The position numbers were made by a program, and so were the translations under genes. 51,854 nucleotides of DNA from an uncultured Collinsella sp. (GTDB lineage: Bacteria; Actinomycetota; Coriobacteriia; Coriobacteriales; Coriobacteriaceae), in assembly GCA_900757505.1 (NCBI GenBank), contig CAAEOE010000055.1:1-51854 (forward strand), written 5' to 3'. The stretch's first letter is position 1. Every line of letters begins with the position of its first letter. Below are positions 42,796 to 51,854 of the stretch, piece after piece. The notes beneath the pieces were generated by a model that worked only from the letters and a program-made list of their open reading frames with translations, had not been told where the DNA came from and made no database searches.

Positions 42796-44250
42796 GTGGC
42801 AGAAACGTTTGATATCGCGATTGTGGGCGCCGGCATCACCGGGTGCGCCATCGCGCGGCAGCTCGCGCGCTATGACCTGTCCATATGCGTGGTCGAGGCG
42901 GCCAACGACATTGCGCTGGGCGCCTCGAAGGCCAACGGCGGCCTGGTTCACGCCGGCTACGATCCGGCTCCGGGAACCGTAAAGGCGCAGGTCAACGCCC
43001 GCGGCTGCGAGCTATATGGCACGTGGGCCCAGGAGCTGGGATTTTTGTTCCGCCGCACCGGGTCGATGGTGTTGGGCTTTAACGACGAGGACCGCGCGCA
43101 TCTGGAGCAGCTGCGCAGCAACGGCCTTGTCAACGGCGTACCCGAACTGTCGATTGTCGGACCCGACCGCATCCACGAGCTGGAGCCGCGCGCCAGTGCC
43201 GATGCAACATGCGCGTTGTGGTGCCCTTCGACCGGTTTTGTCGACCCGTTTGAGGTTGCCATCGCCGCACTGGAGAACGCCGTGGCCAACGGGGTGACGT
43301 TTATGCGGTCTGCGCCGGTGGAAGCGATTGAAGTCGCGGGCTCGGGCGACGACGCGCGCTTTACGCTGGCGACCCCCGCTAGCAACGTGCGCTGCCGCTA
43401 CCTGATCAACGCCGCGGGCAACGGCGCCGCAGACATCTCGCATATGGCAGGCGCCGAGGAGTTCCAGATGGTCTGGCGTCAGGGCAACATCGTGGTGCTG
43501 GAAAAGGAGCCGCGCACGCTCATGCCGCTCTACCCCGTGCCGACGCCGGTGTCCAAGGGCGTTATCGTAACGGGTACCGTGCACGGCAACACCGTGATTA
43601 CCGCGACCGCCGCTGTGCGCGAGCCGGGCGACACGCAGACCTACGCTGCCGATGTCAACGCACTCCTGACCGGTGCGCACAAGCTGGTGCCCGATCTGGA
43701 TACGCGTCGCGTGGTGCGTGCATTTGCCGGCGGGCGTCCGGTCATTCAGGGAACGAACGACTTCTTTATTGGACAGTCGGCCGTGGTGCCGGGGCTGTTC
43801 CAGGCGGCGGGCATTCAGTCGCCGGGCGTGGCAAGCGCGCCGGCCATTGCCGAGCGCATGGAGCTTGTGATGCGTGAGGCGGGCGTGGAGCTGCACGAGC
43901 GGGCGGACTGGAACTCAATTCGCCGCGCGCCGGACGACTTTGACCGCGCACCGCTGGCGCGCAAGGAGGAGCTGATCGAGTCCGATCCCGCGTGGGGACA
44001 GATCGTCTGCCGCTGCGAGAAGGTGCCCGAAGCCGAGATCGTGGCCGCGATCCGACGCCAGCCGGGCGCGGTTTCGGTCGAGGGTGTCAAACGCCGCTGC
44101 CGCGCCGGCATGGGTCGGTGCCAGAGTGGTTTCTGTCAAAGCCGCGTGGTGGCGATTCTGGCCCGCGAGCTGGGGTGTGACCCCAGCGAGGTGCTGTTGG
44201 AGGATACCGGATCTTGGTTGGTTGAGGGACTGCTGAAGGGGGTGCGCTAG
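42796..44250 (+). CDS. GlpA-like FAD-dependent oxidoreductase
   Basis: A 484-aa flavoprotein. The N-terminal dinucleotide-binding motif is IAIVGAGITGCAIARQLARY, then ANGGLVHAGYDP of the glycerol-3-phosphate dehydrogenase (DAO) family. The C-terminal BFD-like domain has four Cys for a [2Fe-2S] cluster: CRCEKVPEAE and CRAGMGRCQSGFC. With the next two genes it forms the COG0579-COG0446-DUF1667 trio found in glpABC-type operons. It probably oxidises glycerol-3-phosphate or a similar hydroxy acid and passes electrons onward. Start: GTG after GGGAGG. Confidence 0.87.
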   Translation: MAETFDIAIVGAGITGCAIARQLARYDLSICVVEAANDIALGASKANGGLVHAGYDPAPGTVKAQVNARGCELYGTWAQELGFLFRRTGSMVLGFNDEDRAHLEQLRSNGLVNGVPELSIVGPDRIHELEPRASADATCALWCPSTGFVDPFEVAIAALENAVANGVTFMRSAPVEAIEVAGSGDDARFTLATPASNVRCRYLINAAGNGAADISHMAGAEEFQMVWRQGNIVVLEKEPRTLMPLYPVPTPVSKGVIVTGTVHGNTVITATAAVREPGDTQTYAADVNALLTGAHKLVPDLDTRRVVRAFAGGRPVIQGTNDFFIGQSAVVPGLFQAAGIQSPGVASAPAIAERMELVMREAGVELHERADWNSIRRAPDDFDRAPLARKEELIESDPAWGQIVCRCEKVPEAEIVAAIRRQPGAVSVEGVKRRCRAGMGRCQSGFCQSRVVAILARELGCDPSEVLLEDTGSWLVEGLLKGVR

Positions 44251-44251
44251 G

Positions 44252-45640
44252 ATGGCGGAATTCGGATCGAGCGCGATTAATACCGACGCCGTTGAGACCG
44301 TGCAAACGCGGGCGTTCGACGTGGTCGTTATCGGAGGCGGCCCCGCCGGCATGGCGGCCGCGCTTGCCGCGCACAAGGCCGGCACACGCGTGGCCATCGT
44401 GGAGCGCGAGCAGCATCTGGGTGGCATCCTGCGCCAGTGCATCCACCCCGGATTTGGCCTTTCACACTTTAAGCAGGAGCTCACCGGTCCCGAGTACGCG
44501 CAGCGCTTTATCAACCAGGTGCGCGAGACCGAAATCACGCTGTTCTTGGACAGCATGGTACTTGGGATCGATTCGAGCGAGGGCGCGGGCGCGTCGAGCG
44601 TGGACGAGGGTGCGGGAGCCGCCGCGGTCCATACCGTCACGCTCATGAGCCCCGCCGGTATGCTACAGCTCACCGGGCGAGCGGTCGTCCTTGCTATGGG
44701 CTGCCGCGAGCGCACCCGCAGCGAGATCAAGATTCCAGGTAGCCGTCCCGCCGGCGTGTTTACGGCGGGCCTGGCGCAGCGATACATCAATATCGAAAAT
44801 CTCAAGCCCGGCTCGCGTGCCGTCATTTTGGGCTCGGGTGACATCGGGCTGATCATGGCGCGCCGCTGCACGCTCGAGGGGATTTCGGTCGAGGGCGTGT
44901 ACGAGCTCATGCCGTACGCCAACGGCCTGCGCCGCAATGTCAAGAACTGCCTGGACGATTTTGGCATTCCGCTGCACCTGTCCACCACGGTGACGAGCGT
45001 GATCGGGCACGACCGCGTGGAGGCCGTCGAGGTGAGTCAGGTCGACGAGCACCTGGCGCCCATTCCGGGAACCGAGCGCATCGTTTCGTGCGACACACTG
45101 CTGCTCTCGGTGGGCCTGATTCCCGAGAACGAGCTTTCGGTTGCCGCGGGCGTTGAGCTTGACCCGCACACGCGCGGCGCCGTGGTGGACCAGAGTCTGC
45201 AAACGGGCGTGCCGGGCATCTTTGCCTGTGGCAACGTGCTGCACGTGCACGACCTGGCCGACAACGTGACGACCGAGTCCGAACGCGCCGGTGCAGCCGC
45301 GGCGGCGTACGCGCTGGGGAACGGCGCGGATGACGAAGTGGGCGCTGCGGGCACGGGCTGCGAGCTCACGGTCTCCCCCGCCGGCATCGCAGGCTACGCA
45401 CTGCCGGGCCGCATTACGACCGTCGGGCTCACTAAACTTAACTTCCGCGTGCGCCGACCCGTCGACGCCGCCCGCGTGCGCATTCTAGCAGGCGACGAGG
45501 AACTGTTCGCCGGCAAGGTCCGCCCGTTTAAACCGAGCGTCATGGAAAGCTTCCCGCTGCCGGCAAAGGTGATTCAGCATGCGCTCGACTTGGGTGTTAG
45601 CGAGATTGTCCTGTCCGTCGACCCCGTTGAGGAGGCGTAG
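44252..45640 (+). CDS. FAD/NAD-linked oxidoreductase, partner of the GlpA-like protein
   Basis: A 462-aa protein of the pyridine-nucleotide-disulfide type (COG0446). FAD site VVIGGGPAGMAAALAAHKAG; NAD site AVILGSGDIGLIMARRCTLE; late GIFACGNVLHVHDLADNVT that closes the FAD site. No redox-active disulfide motif near the FAD site, as usual for this subgroup; a conserved CIHPGFG follows the first domain. It starts one base after the GlpA-like stop and likely forms a complex with its neighbours, taking electrons to NAD or menaquinone. Confidence 0.87.
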   Translation: MAEFGSSAINTDAVETVQTRAFDVVVIGGGPAGMAAALAAHKAGTRVAIVEREQHLGGILRQCIHPGFGLSHFKQELTGPEYAQRFINQVRETEITLFLDSMVLGIDSSEGAGASSVDEGAGAAAVHTVTLMSPAGMLQLTGRAVVLAMGCRERTRSEIKIPGSRPAGVFTAGLAQRYINIENLKPGSRAVILGSGDIGLIMARRCTLEGISVEGVYELMPYANGLRRNVKNCLDDFGIPLHLSTTVTSVIGHDRVEAVEVSQVDEHLAPIPGTERIVSCDTLLLSVGLIPENELSVAAGVELDPHTRGAVVDQSLQTGVPGIFACGNVLHVHDLADNVTTESERAGAAAAAYALGNGADDEVGAAGTGCELTVSPAGIAGYALPGRITTVGLTKLNFRVRRPVDAARVRILAGDEELFAGKVRPFKPSVMESFPLPAKVIQHALDLGVSEIVLSVDPVEEA

Positions 45641-45644
45641 AGTC

Positions 45645-46043
45645 ATGAGCACAAACGCGATTGAAACGCTGCAGTTCAACTGCACCACCTGCCCATCCGA
45701 GTGCCTCCTGACCGTAGAGGTGGAGCGCGACACAGACGGCGCCGTGGCAGAGGTGCACTCCGTAACCGGCAACAGCTGCCCACGTGGCGATACGTTCGCG
45801 CATCAGGAGCTCACCTGTCCCATGCGCGTGCTTACCACCACCGTGGCCGTATCCGGCGGCGACGAGGCGCTGCTGCCCGTGCGCACGGCCGAAGCCATCC
45901 CGCTCGAACTCCATGCCCAGGCGATGGACCTCATCCGCGGCCTAGTCGTCGACGCCCCCATCCGCATGGGCGACGTCGTGCAGGAAGATCTTCTCGGCAC
46001 CAACATTGACCTAGTCGCCAGCATGAACATCGATCCAACCTAA
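45645..46043 (+). CDS. DUF1667 small Cys-rich protein
   Basis: A 132-aa protein of the DUF1667 family: FNCTTCPSECLLTV near the N-terminus and GNSCPRGDTFAHQE later give four Cys that could bind a cluster or zinc. It is the usual third gene after the two flavoproteins. The ATG at 45645 follows GGAGG; upstream residues in the same frame overlap the previous gene and are not family-like. Confidence 0.87.
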   Translation: MSTNAIETLQFNCTTCPSECLLTVEVERDTDGAVAEVHSVTGNSCPRGDTFAHQELTCPMRVLTTTVAVSGGDEALLPVRTAEAIPLELHAQAMDLIRGLVVDAPIRMGDVVQEDLLGTNIDLVASMNIDPT

Positions 46044-46075
46044 GCAGCTAATTTGGGACGGGGCTCTTTTGGCTG
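46042..46075. repeat. Dispersed repeat, first of an inverted pair
   Basis: About 34 bases with core AATTTGGGACGGGGCT, nearly identical to the complement of 47492-47526. The pair brackets the M24 peptidase gene. It lies directly behind the oxidoreductase operon and may contribute to termination. Confidence 0.7.
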
Positions 46076-46172
46076 CTTTTGCAAGGAGTGTCCCAAGGTG
46101 CCGGCATAAAAGGAACGTCCCTATGTGCCGGGCATGGGATACCATGGTGGCAACCTAGCGAAAGGACGATGT

Positions 46173-47261
46173 ATGGCACATGTCGATGACCAGCGTGTGG
46201 CGCGCGTGCTCGATGCGCTCGAGGCTCAGCACCCCGGCGCGCAGCTGCTTGTGAATGACCCGTGGTCGATCTACTATCTGACCGGCTTTTATGCCGATAT
46301 GTTCGAGCGTTTTTGCGGCGTGCTGCTCGCGCGCGATGACGAGCCCGTGATCTTAGTCAACGCCCTGCATCAGCTGCCCGAGTACGACAATGCCCGCGTG
46401 GCCTACCACACCGACACCGACGTCGTGACCGACGCCATCGCGAGTGAGATCGACCCAGCCAAGCCGCTTGGCGTCGACACTGTCATGCGTTCCGGCTTTT
46501 TGATGCCGCTCATAGAGCACCACGCCGCAAGCGAGTTTTTCCTGGGTGACTTTGCCGTCACCGCCGCGCGCACCTACAAGGATGCCGCCGAGCAGGAGCT
46601 TATGCGCGTGTCCTCGGCCGCCAACGACGCCGTGATGGCCGATGCCATCAAACTCGTCCACGAGGGCGTGACGGAGCACGAAATCGCCGACCAGATGCTC
46701 GGCCTGTACCGCAAGCACGGCTGCGAGGGCTTTAGCTTTCCGCCCATCGTGAGCTTTGGCGCCAACGCCGGCGACCCGCATCACGAACCCGACGATACCG
46801 TGCTCAAGCATGGCGACGTGGTGCTGTTCGACATTGGCGGACGCCGTCGCAACTACTGCTCGGACATGACACGCACGTTCTTTTGGGGCCAGCCGGACGA
46901 GGAGACCGCGCACGTCTACGACATCGTGCGCCGCGCCAACGAGGCCGCCGAGGCGCTCATCACGCCGGGCGTTCGTATGTGCGACTTGGACCGCGCCGCA
47001 CGCGACGTGATTGAGGATGCGGGCTATGGGCAGTACTTTACGCACCGCCTGGGTCACTCAATCGGTCTGCAAGACCACGAGCCGGGCGATGTCTCGCTCG
47101 CCAACGAGCAGGTCGTAGAGCCGGGCATGACGTTCTCTATCGAACCGGGTATATACCTCCCCGGTCACACCGGCGTCCGCATCGAGGACCTAGCCCTGGT
47201 GACCGAGAACGGCGTCGAGATTCTCAACGCCTACCCCCACGATCCGGTCCGCTTAGACTAG
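46173..47261 (+). CDS. M24 family Xaa-Pro aminopeptidase
   Basis: A 362-aa metallopeptidase. An N-terminal creatinase-like domain (WSIYYLTGF) is followed by the pita-bread domain with all five metal ligands: FDIGGRRRNYCSDMTRTF (two Asp), HRLGHSIGLQDHEPG (His), FSIEPGIYL (Glu) and GVRIEDLALV (Glu). It removes N-terminal residues before proline. The ATG at 46173 follows GAAAGGACG; an upstream ATG lacks a ribosome binding site. Monocistronic. Confidence 0.92.
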   Translation: MAHVDDQRVARVLDALEAQHPGAQLLVNDPWSIYYLTGFYADMFERFCGVLLARDDEPVILVNALHQLPEYDNARVAYHTDTDVVTDAIASEIDPAKPLGVDTVMRSGFLMPLIEHHAASEFFLGDFAVTAARTYKDAAEQELMRVSSAANDAVMADAIKLVHEGVTEHEIADQMLGLYRKHGCEGFSFPPIVSFGANAGDPHHEPDDTVLKHGDVVLFDIGGRRRNYCSDMTRTFFWGQPDEETAHVYDIVRRANEAAEALITPGVRMCDLDRAARDVIEDAGYGQYFTHRLGHSIGLQDHEPGDVSLANEQVVEPGMTFSIEPGIYLPGHTGVRIEDLALVTENGVEILNAYPHDPVRLD

Positions 47262-47264
47262 GCA

Positions 47265-47295
47265 ATGCGGCAAAGGGGCTGTCCCTTTGCCGCAT
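47265..47295. terminator. 13-bp perfect hairpin after the M24 gene
   Basis: Stem ATGCGGCAAAGGG / CCCTTTGCCGCAT with loop GCTGT, 4 bases past the stop codon. There is no U-run; it may be a terminator or a REP-like dispersed repeat. Confidence 0.5.
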
Positions 47296-47318
47296 CACAT
47301 GAATGCCGCCACAAAAAC

Positions 47319-47456
47319 GGCCTATCTACTACGTTTAGCCCGCGTGGGTCGACCATACCCGTGTTTTCGCAAAACTGGCAAGCCCTTTACCTGCGGTTTT
47401 GATTTCGCAATTCTCGGTATGGTCGAGGGTTACCGGTCAAACGTAGTAAATAGGCC
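47319..47456. repeat. Nested long palindrome between convergent genes
   Basis: Outer 18-bp arms (47319-47336 and 47439-47456, one mismatch, GGCCTATCTACTACGTTT) and inner perfect 11-bp arms TCGACCATACC / GGTATGGTCGA (47349-47359, 47416-47426), separated by 12 unpaired bases on each side. The loop holds ACCTGCGGTTTTGAT, also present in the repeat at 11518-11706. Confidence 0.8.
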
Positions 47457-47491
47457 CATTTCGTGGCGAGCAAGTCAACTCGAGGCGCAGG

Positions 47492-47526
47492 GCAGCCAAA
47501 AAAGCCCCGTCCCAAATTGACTGCTT
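47492..47526. repeat. Dispersed repeat, second of an inverted pair
   Basis: Inverted near-copy of 46042-46075 (AGCCCCGTCCCAAATT core). Confidence 0.7.
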
Positions 47527-47529
47527 TTG

Positions 47530-47596
47530 AGTTGCGGTGATATACGGACCGTTTGAGGCTTCTGGCTTGTAAAACAGTCCGTATTTCACCGCAACT
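47530..47596. repeat. 20-bp inverted repeat upstream of the folC 3' end
   Basis: Arms 47530-47549 and 47577-47596 match over 20 bases with one mismatch (AGTTGCGGTGATATACGGAC), with a 27-base loop. It lies 14 bases beyond the folC stop in the convergent gap, so it may end transcripts from both sides. Confidence 0.8.
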
Positions 47597-47610
47597 GATG
47601 AGGGGATGGG

Positions 47611-48954
47611 TTAACGGAGCAGCCCCGCTACTTCGCCGGCTAGGGTGATGGTACCGGCTGCTACGAAAGGCTCGCCCGCGGCATCGAAAGCCGCGAGGGC
47701 CTCGGATACGCTGGGGTACACGCCCGCGAGCTTGTCGGCGTCCACCAGGGAGGCAAGCTCCTGTGCGGGCAAGGCGCGATCGGAATCGGTCTGGGTTACG
47801 ACCACGCGGGGGAACGCCGGAACCAGAACGTCAACGATACCCGCCACATCCTTGTCGGCCAGCGCGGCACACAGCAGCGTGGGGCGATTCTCCACGCACG
47901 GGTCGATCTCGTCCAGCGCGCTCACAAAGTTCTCGCAGCTCTGAGGGTTATGGCAGGCATCGATCAGTTTGAGCGGGTCGGTTCCCAGCACATCAAAGCG
48001 GCCCGGCGTGGGGCAGCCCATAAGCGAAGCGTCGAGCGCCTCATGGTCGAGCTCGCGGCCCAGGTAGCCCTCGCACAGCATAATCGCGCACGCAGCATTC
48101 TGCGGCTGATAGGCCGGCTTGACCATGCTCGACGTATAAATGGCACGCGGCGTGGTGCAGCTGAACTCCACCGTATCGCCCACATGCGCCGGCACCTTGG
48201 TCGTGGCGTGGCTCACCACCAGCGGCACAACGCCGCACTCGCGACAACGGGCGTCCATTACGCGCTGAACGCTCGACTCGTGCGTGCCCTCACCCAGCAC
48301 AACCAGACGTCCGGGCTTGATGACCGCGGCCTTCTCACCCGCAATGGCCTCGAGCGTGTCACCCAAAATGCGCGTGTGGTCGAGGCCGATACCCGTAATG
48401 GCAACGGCGACGGGATCGGTCGCACTCGTGGCGTCCCAACGGCCGCCCATGCCAACCTCGAGCACGGCAACGTCCACCGCGGCCTCGGCAAACACGACCA
48501 GCGCGGCAGCCGTCAGCAGGTCAAACGGCGTGATGGTATAGGCGCGCTCCCCCGCCGCCACACGACGAGCATTCACGCGATGCCCCGCCTCGACGGCGGC
48601 AGAAACGCCACGGGCAAAGGCCTCGTCGCTCACTACGCGCCCGTCGACCTCCATACGCTCAGGGTAGCGCACAAGCTGCGGCGACGTATACAGCGCGGTC
48701 TTGAGCCCCTCGCCCCGAAGGATGGCAGCCGAAAAACGCGTGGTCGAAGTCTTGCCATTGGTACCGGCAACCTGAATGCAATCGAAATATTCGTCGGGAC
48801 GCCCCAGCTCATCGAGCATATCGACAACCGTCTCAAGCAGAGGCCCAGCATCCCCAGAAATCCGCCCCGTATCAGCAGCAAGTCCCACAGCCTCACCAAA
48901 CGAAAGCAACTCAAACGAGAACGGCACAGAATACGACCCAGAACGCTTAGCCAT
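47611..48954 (-). CDS. folC: Folylpolyglutamate synthase / dihydrofolate synthase
   Basis: A 447-aa Mur-ligase-family enzyme that adds glutamate to folates and, in bifunctional members, to dihydropteroate. Visible motifs are the P-loop IQVAGTNGKTSTTRFSAAIL, YTSPQLVRYPERM, DVAVLEVGMGGRWDATSATD and DACHNPQSCENFVSAL. The ATG at 48954 follows GAGGGGA by about 10 bases; an ATG seven codons upstream is less likely. It lies downstream of valS in the same direction, a common neighbour arrangement in Gram-positive bacteria. Confidence 0.93.
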   Translation of the reverse strand: MAKRSGSYSVPFSFELLSFGEAVGLAADTGRISGDAGPLLETVVDMLDELGRPDEYFDCIQVAGTNGKTSTTRFSAAILRGEGLKTALYTSPQLVRYPERMEVDGRVVSDEAFARGVSAAVEAGHRVNARRVAAGERAYTITPFDLLTAAALVVFAEAAVDVAVLEVGMGGRWDATSATDPVAVAITGIGLDHTRILGDTLEAIAGEKAAVIKPGRLVVLGEGTHESSVQRVMDARCRECGVVPLVVSHATTKVPAHVGDTVEFSCTTPRAIYTSSMVKPAYQPQNAACAIMLCEGYLGRELDHEALDASLMGCPTPGRFDVLGTDPLKLIDACHNPQSCENFVSALDEIDPCVENRPTLLCAALADKDVAGIVDVLVPAFPRVVVTQTDSDRALPAQELASLVDADKLAGVYPSVSEALAAFDAAGEPFVAAGTITLAGEVAGLLR

Positions 48955-49051
48955 AACCCAAAGTCCCCTCAACATAAAAAGAGGCCCGTAATAAACAACG
49001 AGCCCCTCCCATTCAAAATATCAGCCATACACCGCTTTGCAGCGAGATCAA

Positions 49052-49069
49052 GGCCACAACCAAGTGGCC
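49052..49069. repeat. Small GGCCAC/GTGGCC hairpin
   Basis: GGCCAC aaccaa GTGGCC, sharing its stem with the larger hairpin at 49146-49170. Possible alternative pairing between the two. Confidence 0.5.
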
Positions 49070-49106
49070 CCACCAGGCAGCGGACGCCCCCGTAACCGCC
49101 ATGGGA

Positions 49107-49214
49107 GCGGTTTGGGGCTTTGCTCGATACAAGTTCCGCACGAGCCGAAGGCCACTTAATGTGGCCTTCGTGCGAGCAGGACTGTCCGCAGTAGCGAGCA
49201 ATGCCCCAAACCGC
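49107..49214. repeat. Nested palindrome between valS and folC
   Basis: Outer 24-bp arms (49107-49130 and 49191-49214, two mismatches, GCGGTTTGGGGC...) enclose a perfect 10-bp hairpin CGAAGGCCAC ttaat GTGGCCTTCG (49146-49170). It lies 15 bases after the valS stop. Too elaborate for a simple terminator and with no U-run. Confidence 0.8.
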
Positions 49215-49229
49215 GTCCCCCAGTAACGC

Positions 49230-51854
<2,625 letters not shown>

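Overview
The window looks like chromosome of a high-GC, Gram-positive gut Coriobacteriia member, most likely Collinsella. That is an inference from GC-rich housekeeping genes (valS, folC, thrS), a Pel cluster without the outer-membrane subunits PelB/PelC, a LoaP-type NusG paralog heading a capsule operon, and dense intergenic palindromes. No rRNA or tRNA gene was seen.

Region 1 (149-11291, minus strand) is one tightly overlapping operon read pelD > pelE > pelA-like deacetylase (DUF2194) > pelF > pelG > CotH-like kinase > VTC-domain protein > DUF4956 protein. It matches the Gram-positive Pel gene order, followed by a CotH/VTC/DUF4956 module. PelD has an N-terminal SDR-like domain and a degenerate GGDEF domain that keeps an RxxD c-di-GMP I-site. 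The pelD/pelE junction carries a run of eight G, and pelD reads through its expected stop, as if one G were missing.

Region 2 (11292-25158) is accessory DNA with the look of a defence island: an AlbA/Schlafen-type protein between two direct copies of a palindromic repeat; a 33-codon ORF coupled to an unknown 445-aa protein behind a 22-bp perfect inverted repeat; then on the minus strand a GmrSD-like DUF262/DUF1524 protein, a KAP-type P-loop NTPase, a 1218-aa STAND NTPase with an N-terminal nuclease-like domain, and an unknown 239-aa protein. Truncated gene ends sit at nearly every junction, suggesting repeated gene replacement.

Region 3 (25159-28763) holds an IS110/IS1111-family element with 15-bp inverted repeats and a long 3' non-coding end, flanked by a 44-bp perfect direct repeat. 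It sits just upstream of a secreted transglutaminase-like protein with a C-terminal ricin-type lectin domain.

Region 4 (28760-39565, minus strand) is a Wzx/Wzy-type capsule or exopolysaccharide operon: loaP, a phosphoglycosyl transferase, four GT2 glycosyltransferases, an unlisted 55-aa ORF, an EpsG-like polymerase, a pyruvyl-transferase-family protein, a flippase and an FrhB-like iron-sulfur protein. The initiating transferase also has a poly-G tract (nine G) and a hairpin at its start, so both surface-polysaccharide operons have candidate slippage sites at a key gene.

Region 5 (39705-51854) is core genome: thrS, a zinc-ribbon membrane protein, a three-gene FAD oxidoreductase operon of glpABC type, an M24 peptidase, folC and the 3' part of valS. 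Its intergenic gaps are full of long palindromes. The most striking is a 215-bp array at 42412-42626: six copies of a 15-bp motif in alternating orientation at an exact 40-bp period.
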